Shown here in pieces: positions 1 through 10,325 of a stretch of DNA of 64,000 nt; the first letter of the stretch is position 1; each line of letters starts with the position of its first letter. Made by a program: the position numbers and the translations under genes. The notes under the pieces were generated by a model. It was not told the origin of the DNA and made no database searches. It was given only the letters and a program-made list of their open reading frames with translations. Source of the DNA: Komagataeibacter xylinus (GTDB taxonomy: Bacteria > Pseudomonadota > Alphaproteobacteria > Acetobacterales > Acetobacteraceae); assembly GCF_004302915.1 (NCBI RefSeq), contig NZ_QQBI01000004.1:62001-126000 (forward strand), read 5' to 3'.

Positions 1-700
1 TATGGGGCATGTCATGCAGGGCGGCATTGATGTCGGCCATGCCCTGATCGATGCGCCCGAGCTTGCGCCACGCCCCCGCGCGCGCCACCAGCGCCTCATC
101 ACGCGCGGCAGGCGTGGATGGCAGCGGCGTAAGCATGTCGATGGCGCGCTGGGGCTGGCCAAGCTCCACCGCCACCCGCGCATAGACCAGCTTCAGCGCC
201 GGATCATCAGGGGCCAGTGTCAGGCCATAGGTGGCGCTGTCAAATGCCTGTTTCGGGCTGTCATCAGCCTGCCAGGCGCGGGCCGCCGCCTCCGCCACGC
301 TGGCGCGGCGCAGGCGGGAGGCGGGTGTTTCGGCCACGCTCTCCCTGCCGCCGCGCCGGCCTGCGGGCGGGCCAGCCGGCCAGTCGGGCACGCGTGCCAG
401 GCGGTCGAGCGCCGTGGCGGCGGTGGCGACATCGCCAAGTTCCATCTGGGCCAGGGCGGCGCATTGCTCGGCCTCGAGCCCGCCGCCATGGCTGCGCCAG
501 TCCTCGGCATAATCGCGGGCGCCATCGGGGTCATCGGCCAGGGTGGCGGTGCAGTGGCTGAAATCCCAGCCCTGCGGTGCAGCGGGCGCGGTGGATGAGG
601 GCGTGCCGATGGGCGGCGGTGCCTCCTTTGCCGGGGCCGGTTCATCAGCCCGGACGCGCCCGCACGCAAGGCCCGCGGCCAGCACGAGGCCAAAAGCCAT
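1..700 (-). CDS. Secreted TPR-repeat protein, C-terminus cut by window edge
   Basis: The minus-strand frame is open from the left edge to about 700 and encodes a helical protein with tetratricopeptide-like pairs, for example DDPALKLVYARVAVELGQ and the stretch around GRIDQGMADINAAL. The N-terminus from ATG 700 reads MAFGLVLAAGLACGRVRADE, which looks like a signal peptide ending in an Ala-x-Ala-type site. An upstream GTG at 736 would add a more basic n-region (VPVFSCSRRTGF) and is an alternative start; neither has a clear ribosome binding site. TPR proteins scaffold protein-protein contacts, and export suggests a periplasmic or envelope role. The gene is divergent from the glycosyltransferase at 903. 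The partner and exact function are unknown, and the C-terminus lies outside the window. Confidence 0.6.
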   Translation of the reverse strand, partial: MAFGLVLAAGLACGRVRADEPAPAKEAPPPIGTPSSTAPAAPQGWDFSHCTATLADDPDGARDYAEDWRSHGGGLEAEQCAALAQMELGDVATAATALDRLARVPDWPAGPPAGRRGGRESVAETPASRLRRASVAEAAARAWQADDSPKQAFDSATYGLTLAPDDPALKLVYARVAVELGQPQRAIDMLTPLPSTPAARDEALVARAGAWRKLGRIDQGMADINAALHDMPH

Positions 701-902
701 GAAACCCGTGCGCCGGGAACAGGAAAACACCGGCACCGGCCTTGCGGCGGGCCTGCGCCATGCGGCAGGCGCGCAAAAGAATGGCTGGGCAGAAGATCTC
801 ATTAGCGCATTCGTCGCCCTGCCTGCAGCCAAGGTCAAGGCCAAAGCCCCATTGATCCACAGACCGTGCAGTTCCATTGCGTTCGTGGTATGGTGAAATG
901 TG

Positions 903-2132
903 ATGCAAATTGTTACTGACCGACCCGTCATCCTGCAGGTGCTGCCTGCGCTCGAATCCGGCGGGATAGAACATGGCACGCTCGAAATGGCGCAGGCCAT
1001 CGTACAGGCTGGCGGCACGGCGCTGGTGGCCAGTGCGGGCGGGCGCCTTGTGCCACGCCTGAAATATATCGGCGCAACCCCCATCGCACTCGAACTCGGG
1101 GCCAAGAACCCCTTCTCCATCATGCGCAATGCCAGCAGGCTGCGCCATGTCATGGCCGAGCATGGCGTCAACCTGGTGCATGCCCGCTCGCGCGCGCCTG
1201 CCTGGGCGGCCTCGCTTGCATGCCGCCGGGCGGGCGTGCCGCTGGTCACCACGTGGCATGGGGTGCATGCGGCCAACCTGCCGGGCAAGAAACGCTATAA
1301 CAGCGTGCTGGCCTCGGGCGCGCGGGTCATTGCCATCAGCCAGTACATCGCCACCCGCCTGCGCGATGAATACAAGGTGGGCGACGACCGCCTGCGCCTG
1401 ATCCCGCGCGGGGCTGACATGCTGCGTTTCGACCCGCATAACGTGCGCGGCAACCGCGTGCAGAAGCTGCTGGGGCTATGGCAGATCCCCGATGGGGCCA
1501 CGGTCATCATGCTGCCCGCGCGCGTGACCGCGTGGAAAGGCCATGCCGTGCTGATCGAGGCGCTGGCCCACCTCACCCGCACGGAAGGCTTCAGCCGCGA
1601 CTGGGTGTGCATTTTCGTAGGCGAGGCCAACGCGAAGGAAGGCCGCGCGCTCGTGGCCCAGGCCGAGCGCAGCGGCATTGCAGCCCATCTGCGCTTTGCC
1701 GGCCACTGCGCCGACATGCCCGCCGCCATGATGCTGGCCGACATGATCGTGGTGCCCTCACGCAGGCCCGAGCCGTTTGGCCGCGTGGTGGTGGAGGCCC
1801 AGGCCATGGGCCGCCCCGTGATCGTGGCCGCCCATGGCGCGGCGCTGGAAACGGTGGAGAATGGCGTGACCGGCTTTGCCTTCCCCCCCGATGACACGCA
1901 GGCGCTGGCCGCGTGCATCCGCCACGTGGCCGGGCTGTCGGCAGACGAACGCGCGGAGCTGGCCGTGTGTGCACGCGAAAACGTGCTGCTGCATTATTCC
2001 ACCCAGGCCATGCAGTACGCGACCCTGTGCGTTTATGATGAACTCCTGCACACCCGGCTTGCGGACACATTCTATCACGCCACCATGGGCGGCGCGGAAT
2101 GGGATGAGGAAGCCCTGCCCCAGGCGGGCTGA
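903..2132 (+). CDS. GT4-family glycosyltransferase
   Basis: This is a 409-residue GT-B glycosyltransferase of family 4, probably acting at the cytoplasmic face of the inner membrane on LPS or another envelope glycan. The N-terminal half opens with VILQVLPALESGGIEHGTLEM, the glycine-rich acceptor loop typical of GT4. The C-terminal half has the usual sugar-nucleotide region with VPSRRPEPFGRVVVEAQAMG, matching the conserved E-x7-E motif, followed by GRPVIVAAHGAALETV. A GGTGA-like ribosome binding site lies six bases before ATG 903; GTG 900, directly in front, is the alternative start. No other sugar gene is adjacent, so the acceptor cannot be named. Family assignment is firm; substrate is unknown. 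Confidence 0.88.
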   Translation: MQIVTDRPVILQVLPALESGGIEHGTLEMAQAIVQAGGTALVASAGGRLVPRLKYIGATPIALELGAKNPFSIMRNASRLRHVMAEHGVNLVHARSRAPAWAASLACRRAGVPLVTTWHGVHAANLPGKKRYNSVLASGARVIAISQYIATRLRDEYKVGDDRLRLIPRGADMLRFDPHNVRGNRVQKLLGLWQIPDGATVIMLPARVTAWKGHAVLIEALAHLTRTEGFSRDWVCIFVGEANAKEGRALVAQAERSGIAAHLRFAGHCADMPAAMMLADMIVVPSRRPEPFGRVVVEAQAMGRPVIVAAHGAALETVENGVTGFAFPPDDTQALAACIRHVAGLSADERAELAVCARENVLLHYSTQAMQYATLCVYDELLHTRLADTFYHATMGGAEWDEEALPQAG

Positions 2133-2364
2133 GGGGCACTGCGCCGTAATTATGTCATATACGGTGCAACAATGCCTTGATCTGCCTCATGGCCACCCGA
2201 AAACGGTGGCCGAGCATCCAGCCCGGAGCATGGGCCATATGCAAGGGGCTGTTTTACGGTCGACAACCCGGCTGAAATTCTTCACCCATGGCACATTCTG
2301 ATTCCTGGCGGACGGGGATGCCCGCTGACCGCCGTTTAACGTGAACACTTCGGGACTGCACCAC

Positions 2365-3513
2365 ATGAACCAGATTTCCCCCGTCCAGACAGACACCGCC
2401 GCCACGCCCGGCCAGCACGACCTGCGGCGGGTCAATTCCAACCCGGATTTCTGGTATCCGGTGGCGTGGTCGGCCGACCTGCGCAAAAACAAGACGCTGG
2501 CCGTAAGCTTCGCGGGCATTCCCATGGTGCTCGTCCGCCCCGAGGAAGGCACCGTCTTCGCGCTGTTCGACCGCTGCCCCCACCGCCAGGTGCCGCTGAG
2601 CAAGGGCACCGTCAATGGCCAGACCGTACGCTGCTGCTATCATGGCTGGGCGTTTGGCCGCTCGGGCCGCTGCATCGACGTGCCCTATCTGGGCAAGGGC
2701 AAGATGCCCAACGGCGTGCGCACCTTCCCCGTGCGCGAGGCGGGCGGGCTGATCTTCGTCTTTCCCGGCGATGCGGCCAAGGCCGAGAGCACGCCTTTCC
2801 CCAAGCTCGCGCAGACCGACAACCCCAAATACAAGACCAAGCATTTCAGCCCGCGCGTGAACTGCCACTACACCTTCATGCACGAGAACCTGATGGACAT
2901 GAACCATCAGTTCCTGCACCGCCGCCAGATGGGCCAGATCAAGGCGCGTTTCCTTGGCCAGGACAAGGGCGAGGACTTCATCGAGGCCCGCTACAGCTTC
3001 ATGCGCTGCGCAGGCCAGCAGCCCCTGGCCGAGCGCCTGATCTTTGGCAAGCACAAGGACCTCAACGGCCGCGAACAGCCCGTTGAGGAAGTGGTGACCA
3101 TCCGCACCGAATACCCGTACCAGACCCTGCGCATCACCGACAAGGACGGTGACCTGATCATGGACCTGTGGACGGCCTACGTGCCGGTGGACAAGGACGA
3201 GCGCATTACGCAGTCCTTCGGGCTGCTGTCCATCCTGCGCCCACAGACCCCGCTGCTGATCGACCTGATCTGGCCCGCGCTGGGCTGGTTCACCAACCGC
3301 ATCTTCCTTGAAGACAAGGAAATTGTGGAACTGGAGCAGGCGGCCTGGAACGAGGTTGGCTACGACCGCAATGTCGAGATCTTCCCCGTGGTCAAGGCGC
3401 TGCGCGAGCTGCTCACGCGCTGCGGCATCCCGCAGGATGCCACGCAGCCCGGTGAAGTCGCGCCAGTGGCCCCGCCTGCCGCCTGCGCCGCCGAACCCGA
3501 AACCACGGCCTGA
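2365..3513 (+). CDS. Rieske [2Fe-2S] ring-hydroxylating oxygenase, alpha-subunit type
   Basis: A 382-residue oxygenase of the aromatic ring-hydroxylating class. The N-terminal Rieske domain has the cluster ligands Cys71-x-His73 and Cys90-x2-His93 (CPHRQVPL and RCCYHGWAFG). The C-terminal part has the mononuclear iron site ENLMDMNHQFLH (Asp plus two His). It would take electrons from a separate reductase, which is not encoded nearby. Proteins of this layout (VanA-like, PaO-like) hydroxylate or demethylate varied ring compounds, so the substrate cannot be read from sequence. ATG 2365 is chosen as start; GTG 2341 in the same frame is possible. A stretch of about 230 bases without a gene precedes it and holds its promoter. 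The small gene at 3574 follows and may be co-transcribed. Confidence 0.85.
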   Translation: MNQISPVQTDTAATPGQHDLRRVNSNPDFWYPVAWSADLRKNKTLAVSFAGIPMVLVRPEEGTVFALFDRCPHRQVPLSKGTVNGQTVRCCYHGWAFGRSGRCIDVPYLGKGKMPNGVRTFPVREAGGLIFVFPGDAAKAESTPFPKLAQTDNPKYKTKHFSPRVNCHYTFMHENLMDMNHQFLHRRQMGQIKARFLGQDKGEDFIEARYSFMRCAGQQPLAERLIFGKHKDLNGREQPVEEVVTIRTEYPYQTLRITDKDGDLIMDLWTAYVPVDKDERITQSFGLLSILRPQTPLLIDLIWPALGWFTNRIFLEDKEIVELEQAAWNEVGYDRNVEIFPVVKALRELLTRCGIPQDATQPGEVAPVAPPAACAAEPETTA

Positions 3514-3573
3514 GTGCCCCGCCATCCGCCCTGTGCCGGGGCGGATGGCCCTGCTCCTGAACGAAACACCGCC

Positions 3574-3753
3574 ATGACCGACCGGCCCGACACCCCCCGC
3601 CTGACCGACCGGGCGGAAGCCGCCCGCCTTGCCCGCCTCGAGCGCGAGGCCGAAGCCCTGCGCGCCAACCTGCGGCGGCGCAAGCAGCAGAGCCGTGCGC
3701 GCACCACGCCGCCCGCGGCCGCGCCGCAGGACACATCCGGCAACGAAGCGTGA
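3574..3753 (+). CDS. Small charged helical protein, function unknown
   Basis: A 59-residue protein starting at ATG 3574. It is dominated by Arg, Ala, Glu and Leu in a heptad-like pattern (AEAARLARLEREAEALRANL) followed by a basic, Ala/Pro-rich disordered tail. This suggests a short coiled coil with a nucleic-acid- or protein-binding tail. It sits 60 bases after the Rieske oxygenase and about 95 bases before dcd. I do not recognise the family; reading frame, GC-rich third positions and start context suggest a real gene, but the evidence is modest. Confidence 0.5.
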   Translation: MTDRPDTPRLTDRAEAARLARLEREAEALRANLRRRKQQSRARTTPPAAAPQDTSGNEA

Positions 3754-3847
3754 TTTTGCCGGTTGCGGTTGGCCGATCACTTCGTTAGTGGTCGCGCAAG
3801 CTGCAGGGCACGCCCTGCGCGCAATCCATGCCTGAGGAACGGACACC

Positions 3848-4402
3848 ATGCCCATAATGCCTGATACGTGGATTCGCCGCATGGCCACGGAACACGGCAT
3901 GATCGAGCCTTTCGTGGAAAAACAGAGCCGTGAGGGCGTGATTTCCTTCGGCCTGTCCTCCTATGGCTACGATGCCCGCATCGCCAATGAATTCAAGATT
4001 TTCACCGACGTGGACAACGCGGTGGTCGACCCCAAGAACTTTGCCGAGAACAGCTTCGTCACCCGCCATGGCGACTGCTGCACCATTCCGCCCCACAGCT
4101 TCGTGCTGGCGCATACGGTCGAATATTTCCGCATACCACGCGATACGCTGGTGGTGTGCCTGGGCAAGTCCACCTATGCGCGCTGCGGCATCATCGTCAA
4201 CGTGACCCCGCTGGAGCCGGAATGGGAAGGGCAGGTCACGATCGAGATCAGCAACACCACGCCGCTGCCCGCGCGCATCTATGCCAATGAGGGCATCTGC
4301 CAGTTCCTGTTCTTTCAGGGGGCCAGCCCGTGCGAGGTCAGCTACGCCGACCGCAAGGGCAAATACATGGGGCAGGTCGGCGTCGCCCCACCGCGCATGT
4401 AA
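3848..4402 (+). CDS. dcd: dCTP deaminase
   Basis: A 184-residue dCTP deaminase that converts dCTP to dUTP, feeding dTMP synthesis in the cytoplasm. The family signatures are clear: the N-terminal [17 protein letters not shown], the SYGYDARI loop, the [13 protein letters not shown] substrate-binding segment and the C-terminal [11 protein letters not shown]. Length matches the family. A GAGGAA ribosome binding site lies upstream of ATG 3848. It is followed 17 bases later by murA on the same strand, a neighbourhood common in alphaproteobacteria, so the two are probably co-transcribed. Confidence 0.97.
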   Translation: MPIMPDTWIRRMATEHGMIEPFVEKQSREGVISFGLSSYGYDARIANEFKIFTDVDNAVVDPKNFAENSFVTRHGDCCTIPPHSFVLAHTVEYFRIPRDTLVVCLGKSTYARCGIIVNVTPLEPEWEGQVTIEISNTTPLPARIYANEGICQFLFFQGASPCEVSYADRKGKYMGQVGVAPPRM

Positions 4403-4419
4403 GCAGGAACCGCAAGCCT

Positions 4420-5682
<1,263 letters not shown>

Positions 5683-5801
5683 GGCCCCTGCCCTGACAAA
5701 AGGGCGCTTCCTGCATGATGGCTGAATGTGGTATGCGCGCATGTCACTCAGGGCCGCCCGTGCCATGCACGGCCGGCCTGCCTTCACGCGCGGAGAATGC
5801 A

Positions 5802-6509
5802 TTGACCGTCCTGTCACCGGCCCAGAACGCCATTCCGGAAACGGATAGCCCGCTGGTACTCGCCCTGCCCAAGGGCCGTATCCTCAAAGCCGCGGCGCCG
5901 CTTCTGCATATGGCGGGCATCGTGCCCGGCCCGGACTTCAGTGACGACAAAAGCCGCCTCCTGCGTTTTGAAACCAATGACCCCGGCATTGACGTGGTGC
6001 GCGTGCGCTCGTTCGATGTCGCGACCTTCGTGGCCTTTGGCGGAGCGCAGATCGGCATCTGCGGCGCCGATGTGCTGATGGAGTTCGACTACCCCGAAAT
6101 CTATGCCCCGCTTGACCTGGGCATTGGCGGCTGCCGCATTTCCATCGCCCAGCCGAAGGACCGCAGCAGGCAAGAAGACAACCCCAACCGCCTCTCGCAG
6201 GTGCGGGTAGCCACCAAGTATCCCTCGCTCACGCGGCGGCATTTCGCGGCGCGCGGCATCAATGCCGCCATCGTGCACCTGCATGGCGCAATGGAACTGG
6301 CCCCGGTGCTGGATCTGTCGCACCTGATTGTCGATCTGGTTGACACCGGCTCCACGCTGCGCGCCAACGGGCTGGAGGAAACCCAGACCATCGCCCACAT
6401 CACCAGCCGCCTGATCGTCAACCGCACGGCGCTGAAAACCCAGCCCGAGCGCATCAGCGCGATCATCAACCGTTTCCGCACGGCGCTGGCCAAGGAGCAC
6501 GAGGCATGA
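5802..6509 (+). CDS. hisG: ATP phosphoribosyltransferase, short form
   Basis: HisG catalyses the first step of histidine synthesis, condensing ATP and PRPP. The protein is about 235 residues and ends soon after the catalytic domain, so it is the short form that lacks the regulatory domain and needs a HisZ partner; no hisZ lies in this window. The family start PLVLALPKGRIL and the PRPP loop DLVDTGSTLRANGL are seen. The start is taken as TTG 5802 because a clear GGAG lies six bases upstream and the residues before it are not HisG-like; an in-frame ATG at 5715 lacks such a site. The last codons overlap the ATG of hisD, indicating translational coupling. Confidence 0.95.
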   Translation: MTVLSPAQNAIPETDSPLVLALPKGRILKAAAPLLHMAGIVPGPDFSDDKSRLLRFETNDPGIDVVRVRSFDVATFVAFGGAQIGICGADVLMEFDYPEIYAPLDLGIGGCRISIAQPKDRSRQEDNPNRLSQVRVATKYPSLTRRHFAARGINAAIVHLHGAMELAPVLDLSHLIVDLVDTGSTLRANGLEETQTIAHITSRLIVNRTALKTQPERISAIINRFRTALAKEHEA

Positions 6510-7810
6510 AGCGCCTTACAAGCACCCAGGCGGATTTCCGCGCCGAATTCAAACGCCTGCTGGCCGAGCGTGACAGCGATACCGCCCGCGTCGATGGCCC
6601 CGTGACCGAGATCCTCGCCGCCGTGCGCAAGCGCGGGGATGAGGCGCTGTGCGAATTCACCAACCGCTTCGACCGCACCAGTGTCACCCCCGCCACCCTG
6701 CGCATCACGCCCGAAGAGGTCGCGGCCGCCTGCGCCGATGTCAGCCCCGCCCTGCTCGAGGCGCTGGAAGTCGCCGCCACCCGCATCGAATCCTTCCACA
6801 AGGCGCAAATGCCCACCGACATGAAATATGTCGATGCTGCGGGCGTGACACTGGGCATGCGCTGGACGGCGCTGGACTCGGTGGGGCTGTACGTGCCCGG
6901 CGGCAAGGCGGCCTATCCTTCCTCCGTGCTGATGAACGCCATCCCCGCCCATGTGGCGGGGGTCGGGCGCATTGCCATGTGCGTGCCCACGCCCGATGGC
7001 ATGCTCAACCCGCTCGTGCTCGCCGCCGCCCGCCGCGCGGGCGTGACCGAGATCTACCGCGTGGGCGGGGCGCAGGCCGTGGGGGCGATGGCCTACGGCA
7101 CCGCCACCATCGCCCCGGTTGACCGCGTGGTGGGGCCGGGCAACGCCTATGTGGCCGAAGCCAAGCGGCAGGTGTTCGGCACGGTGGGCATCGACAGCAT
7201 TGCGGGCCCGTCGGAAGTGGTGGTGATTGCCGATGGCAACAACGACCCCCGCGCCATCGCCCTTGACCTGCTGGCCCAGGCCGAGCACGACCCCATGGCC
7301 CAGTCCATCCTGATCACGCCCGATGCCGGCATGGCGGACAAGGTGGCGCAGGCGGTGGCGACCGAGCTGGAAACCCTGCCGCGCGCGGCAATCGCCCGCG
7401 CCAGCTGGGATGCGCATGGCGCGATCATTACCGTGCGCGACCTTGATGAAGCGGCTGACCTTGTAAACGAGATCGCGCCGGAGCATCTGGAACTCATGAT
7501 CGACAACCCGCAGCCGGTGTTTGACCGCGTGCGGCATGCGGGCGCGATCTTCGTGGGGCGCTACTGCCCCGAGGCGATCGGCGATTACGTGGGCGGGCCG
7601 AACCATGTGCTGCCCACCAGCCGCACGGCGCGGTTCTCATCGGGGCTTTCGGTGTTCGACTTCATCAAGCGCACCACGTTCATCGAAGCACAGGCCGAGT
7701 CGCTGCGTGAAATCGGGCCTGCCGCCGTCAGCCTTGCCGAGGCCGAAGGGCTTGATGCCCATGCCCTGAGTGTAGCGGTACGGCTGGCAAAGCTGGACGG
7801 CGCACGATAA
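6506..7810 (+). CDS. hisD: Histidinol dehydrogenase
   Basis: A 434-residue enzyme that oxidises histidinol to histidine with two NAD+, ending the histidine pathway. Conserved motifs include VGLYVPGGKAAYPSSVLMN, the NAD/zinc region RVVGPGNAYVAEAKRQVFG, GIDSIAGPSEVV and the catalytic Glu-His pair in NEIAPEHLEL. Length is normal for the family. Its ATG overlaps the hisG stop by four bases (ATGA), so the two are coupled. infA follows after about 97 bases. Confidence 0.97.
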   Translation: MKRLTSTQADFRAEFKRLLAERDSDTARVDGPVTEILAAVRKRGDEALCEFTNRFDRTSVTPATLRITPEEVAAACADVSPALLEALEVAATRIESFHKAQMPTDMKYVDAAGVTLGMRWTALDSVGLYVPGGKAAYPSSVLMNAIPAHVAGVGRIAMCVPTPDGMLNPLVLAAARRAGVTEIYRVGGAQAVGAMAYGTATIAPVDRVVGPGNAYVAEAKRQVFGTVGIDSIAGPSEVVVIADGNNDPRAIALDLLAQAEHDPMAQSILITPDAGMADKVAQAVATELETLPRAAIARASWDAHGAIITVRDLDEAADLVNEIAPEHLELMIDNPQPVFDRVRHAGAIFVGRYCPEAIGDYVGGPNHVLPTSRTARFSSGLSVFDFIKRTTFIEAQAESLREIGPAAVSLAEAEGLDAHALSVAVRLAKLDGAR

Positions 7811-7907
7811 CGGAGCTTGACCCCGGCGGCGAGTCTCCCCACATAAACCAACCGTACTGCGCCGCGGGTCCGCGGCAGGACGGCACTTTTGATGATTGAA
7901 GGACACG

Positions 7908-8126
7908 ATGTCTAAAGAAGACATGATCGAATTCAGCGGCACGGTTACCGAACTGCTGCCCAATGCCATGTTCCGCGTTACACTGGACAACGAGCACACC
8001 ATCCTCGCGCATACCAGCGGCAAGATGCGCAAGAACCGCATCCGCGTGCTCGCCGGTGACCGCGTGAATGTGGAAATGACGCCTTATGACCTGACAAAGG
8101 GTCGCATCACCTTCCGCTTCAAGTAA
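7908..8126 (+). CDS. infA: Translation initiation factor IF-1
   Basis: A 72-residue S1/OB-fold protein that occupies the ribosomal A site during initiation. The sequence from [19 protein letters not shown] through [16 protein letters not shown] to the terminal GRITFRFK is canonical. The start is ATG 7908 with GAAGGA five bases upstream. An in-frame ATG at 7896 would only add four residues and lies inside the ribosome binding region. It heads the infA-maf-RNase E/G-yacG gene string. Confidence 0.98.
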   Translation: MSKEDMIEFSGTVTELLPNAMFRVTLDNEHTILAHTSGKMRKNRIRVLAGDRVNVEMTPYDLTKGRITFRFK

Positions 8127-8142
8127 GCCGCCCTTGTCGGTC

Positions 8143-8772
8143 ATGACCGGAACCACCGCGCCCGCTGGCGCGGAGGCGGAGGTGCGGCTTGTCCTTGCCT
8201 CGGCTTCACCCCGCAGGCTTGACCTGCTGCGCCAGATCGGGCTTGTGCCCGGTCAGGTCCTTCCTGCCAATATCGATGAAACGCCCGGCCGTGATGAACT
8301 GCCCCGCCCCTATGCCGAGCGCCTCGCCGCTGAAAAGGCGGCGCATGTGGCAGGCCAGGTCGAAGGCCCCGCACTCATACTGGCAGCCGATACGGTCGTG
8401 GCCCTTGGCCGCCGCATCCTGCCCAAGGCGGAAGATGAACAGACGGCGCGCGCCTGCCTCGAGCAGCTTTCGGGCCGGCGCCATACCGTCTTTACCGCCA
8501 TTGCCCTGCGCCCTACGCCTGCATGGGCGCAAGGGCGCGCAAGCAACCGCATTGTTGCCAGCACGGTCACGTTCTCGCGCCTGACCCCTGCACAGATCGA
8601 TGCGCTCATTGCCGCAGGCGACTGGCAGGGCAAGGCGGGCGGCTACGCCATACAGGGCCATGCGGCGGCGTTCGTGCGCTTCATGTCAGGTAGCTACACC
8701 GGCATTGTGGGCCTGCCCCTGTTCGAGACGGCCCAGCTGCTGCGCGGGCAGAAGGGAAGCTGGCTTTCGTGA
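8143..8772 (+). CDS. maf: Maf-family nucleoside triphosphate pyrophosphatase
   Basis: Maf proteins hydrolyse non-canonical or excess nucleoside triphosphates (dTTP/UTP or modified bases) to monophosphates, a housecleaning role. The signature LASASPRRLDLL is near the N-terminus, the metal/base Asp in ILAADTVVALG, and the late GKAGGYAIQGHAA motif are present. ATG 8143 is listed as start; the nearer TTG 8134 in frame is an alternative and neither has a strong ribosome binding site. The stop overlaps the GTG start of the RNase E/G-like gene. Confidence 0.93.
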   Translation: MTGTTAPAGAEAEVRLVLASASPRRLDLLRQIGLVPGQVLPANIDETPGRDELPRPYAERLAAEKAAHVAGQVEGPALILAADTVVALGRRILPKAEDEQTARACLEQLSGRRHTVFTAIALRPTPAWAQGRASNRIVASTVTFSRLTPAQIDALIAAGDWQGKAGGYAIQGHAAAFVRFMSGSYTGIVGLPLFETAQLLRGQKGSWLS

Positions 8773-9887
8773 GCGCGCGCATCTGCGCAAGCAGCAGCCC
8801 CGGTGAAATCCGCATTGCCGTAACCCTTGATGGCCTGATGCAGGAATTCGCCCTGTGGCGGCCAGACATGCCCGATGGGGTAGGCGATATCTACCGTGCC
8901 CGCGTCAGCGCGCATGCGCCGGCACTCGGCGGCACGTTCGTGACCCTGCCGGGGCAGGACCAGGCGGGCTTTCTGCCCGATTCGGAAGGGCTGGGTCCAC
9001 TGACCCAGGGACAGACGGTGCTTGTCACCGTCACCCGCAGCGCACAGGGCGGCAAGGGCGTGCGGCTTGGCGCGCGCAACCTGCCCCCCGACCTGCCCGG
9101 CGGCGCCGACCCCCGGCTGCTGCGGCGCGGCCTCACCCCGCTGGAACGGCTGGCCGCGCGCTACCCTGAGGCGCCCATCGTCATTGATGACGCGGCCATT
9201 GCCACGCTTCTGCCTGCCAGCCTGCACCCGCGCCTGTCCCGCGCCAGTTCCGCCTTTGACAGCGACCTGCGCGCCCAGGCCGATGCGCTGGAGGAGGCCA
9301 CCGTGTCCCTGCCCGGCGGCATGTCGGCCAGCATTACGCCCACCCCGGCCCTGGTTGCGATCGACATGGATGGCGGGGCTGCCACCAGCATGGACCGCCG
9401 CCCCAAGCAGACCGCTCAGTTTGCCGCCAACCGCGATGCCCTGCCCGACCTGATGCGCCAGTTGCGGCTGCGCAACCTGTCGGGGGCGATTGTGGTTGAC
9501 GTGGCGGGGCTTGCCATCCGCAAGCGCCGCGCGCTGGGCGATACGATCGAGACCGTGCTGCGCGATGACCCGCTGCGCCCGCGCTTTATGGGCTTTACGG
9601 CGCTGGGCCTGGCCGAGATCGTGCGCCCGCGCGTGCACCCGCCGCTACATGAGCTGTTTCATTCACGCGAGGGCCGCATGCTGCATGCCCTGCGCGGGCA
9701 GATGCAGGCCTATCGCGGCATGCCGCCCAACGGGCAGCCCGTGCGGCTGGCCTGCGGTCGTGGCATAGTGCAGATGATGCAGGACCATCCGGGCTGGGTG
9801 GAGGACTTCATGCGCCTGACCGGTCGCGTGCTCCACCCCGTTGCCGACCCGGCCCTGCCCGCCCATGGCTGGAGATTTGAACCATGA
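8769..9887 (+). CDS. Short RNase E/G-family protein
   Basis: A 372-residue protein of the RNase E/G family encoded between maf and yacG, a conserved alphaproteobacterial position. It has an N-terminal S1-like domain (GDIYRARVSAHAPALGGTFV) and a DNase-I-like catalytic domain with VAIDMDGG and IVVDVAGL, which supply the two metal-binding aspartates (E. coli RNase E D303 and D346). The Asn of the usual IDxN motif is Asp here. It lacks the zinc-link and scaffold regions of full RNase E. The start is GTG 8769, overlapping the maf stop. It is probably an RNA-processing or RNA-binding paralogue; whether it is active is uncertain. Confidence 0.85.
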   Translation: MSARICASSSPGEIRIAVTLDGLMQEFALWRPDMPDGVGDIYRARVSAHAPALGGTFVTLPGQDQAGFLPDSEGLGPLTQGQTVLVTVTRSAQGGKGVRLGARNLPPDLPGGADPRLLRRGLTPLERLAARYPEAPIVIDDAAIATLLPASLHPRLSRASSAFDSDLRAQADALEEATVSLPGGMSASITPTPALVAIDMDGGAATSMDRRPKQTAQFAANRDALPDLMRQLRLRNLSGAIVVDVAGLAIRKRRALGDTIETVLRDDPLRPRFMGFTALGLAEIVRPRVHPPLHELFHSREGRMLHALRGQMQAYRGMPPNGQPVRLACGRGIVQMMQDHPGWVEDFMRLTGRVLHPVADPALPAHGWRFEP

Positions 9888-10096
9888 CCGCGCAGCCGCC
9901 GCCCAAAGCCGCCCCCTGCCCCATCTGTGGCCAGCCTGCCAGCCCGCGCTACCGGCCGTTCTGCTCGCGGCGTTGCGCGGATGTGGACCTTGGCCGCTGG
10001 TTCTCGGGACAGTATCGCGTGCCCTCGACTGAAATTCCTTCCGAAATGGATGAAAAATACACAAGACGGGTTGATCCCGATGATGAGGTGGAGTAA
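9884..10096 (+). CDS. yacG: DNA gyrase inhibitor YacG, zinc-binding
   Basis: A 70-residue zinc protein of the YacG family, known in E. coli to bind GyrB and inhibit gyrase. The zinc site is CPICGQPA followed by FCSRRCADVDLGRW, giving the C-x2-C and C-x3-C pairs. It ends in an acidic tail as usual. ATG 9884 overlaps the stop of the RNase E/G-like gene, so it is translationally coupled. tRNA-Phe lies 59 bases downstream. Confidence 0.95.
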   Translation: MTAQPPPKAAPCPICGQPASPRYRPFCSRRCADVDLGRWFSGQYRVPSTEIPSEMDEKYTRRVDPDDEVE

Positions 10097-10155
10097 ACGC
10101 TTGTCCAACGTCATGACGGCCCAGCCCCATGACCTAGCCGGACCAACGGCCCGGT

Positions 10156-10231
10156 GCCCAAGTAGCTCAGTTGGTAGAGCATGCGACTGAAAATCGCAGT
10201 GTCACTGGTTCGATCCCGGTCTTGGGCACCA
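10156..10231 (+). tRNA. tRNA-Phe (anticodon GAA)
   Basis: The cloverleaf folds from sequence: acceptor GCCCAAG with CTTGGGC, the D arm around GCTCAGTTGGTAGAGC, an anticodon stem TGCGA/TCGCA with loop CTGAAAA (anticodon GAA), a T arm ACTGG-TTCGATC-CCGGT, discriminator A and an encoded CCA. Total 76 nt. Confidence 0.97.
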
Positions 10232-10260
10232 TTTTATCAGCAAAAACCTATCTGATAAAA
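10232..10260 (+). terminator. Probable terminator hairpin after tRNA-Phe
   Basis: TTTTATCAG and CTGATAAAA form a nine-pair AT-rich stem directly after the tRNA CCA end. It could end the yacG/tRNA transcript, though the stem is weak and no T run follows. Confidence 0.5.
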
Positions 10261-10325
10261 CTTGCATGATTGTGCCACTCGGCCCAGCCAGTCCTTCCGG
10301 CTGGGCACGATCTGTCGCACAGGCA

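Noticed and set aside
2254-3900. 548-codon minus-strand frame opposite the Rieske oxygenase
   Set aside because: The + strand encodes intact Rieske and iron motifs; the minus product is low-complexity.
5715-5801. N-terminal extension of HisG from ATG 5715
   Set aside because: A good ribosome binding site precedes TTG 5802 and the 29 extra residues do not look like HisG.
6101-7606. 501-codon minus-strand frame opposite hisG and hisD
   Set aside because: Shadow of two certain genes; its product is His/Gly-rich nonsense.
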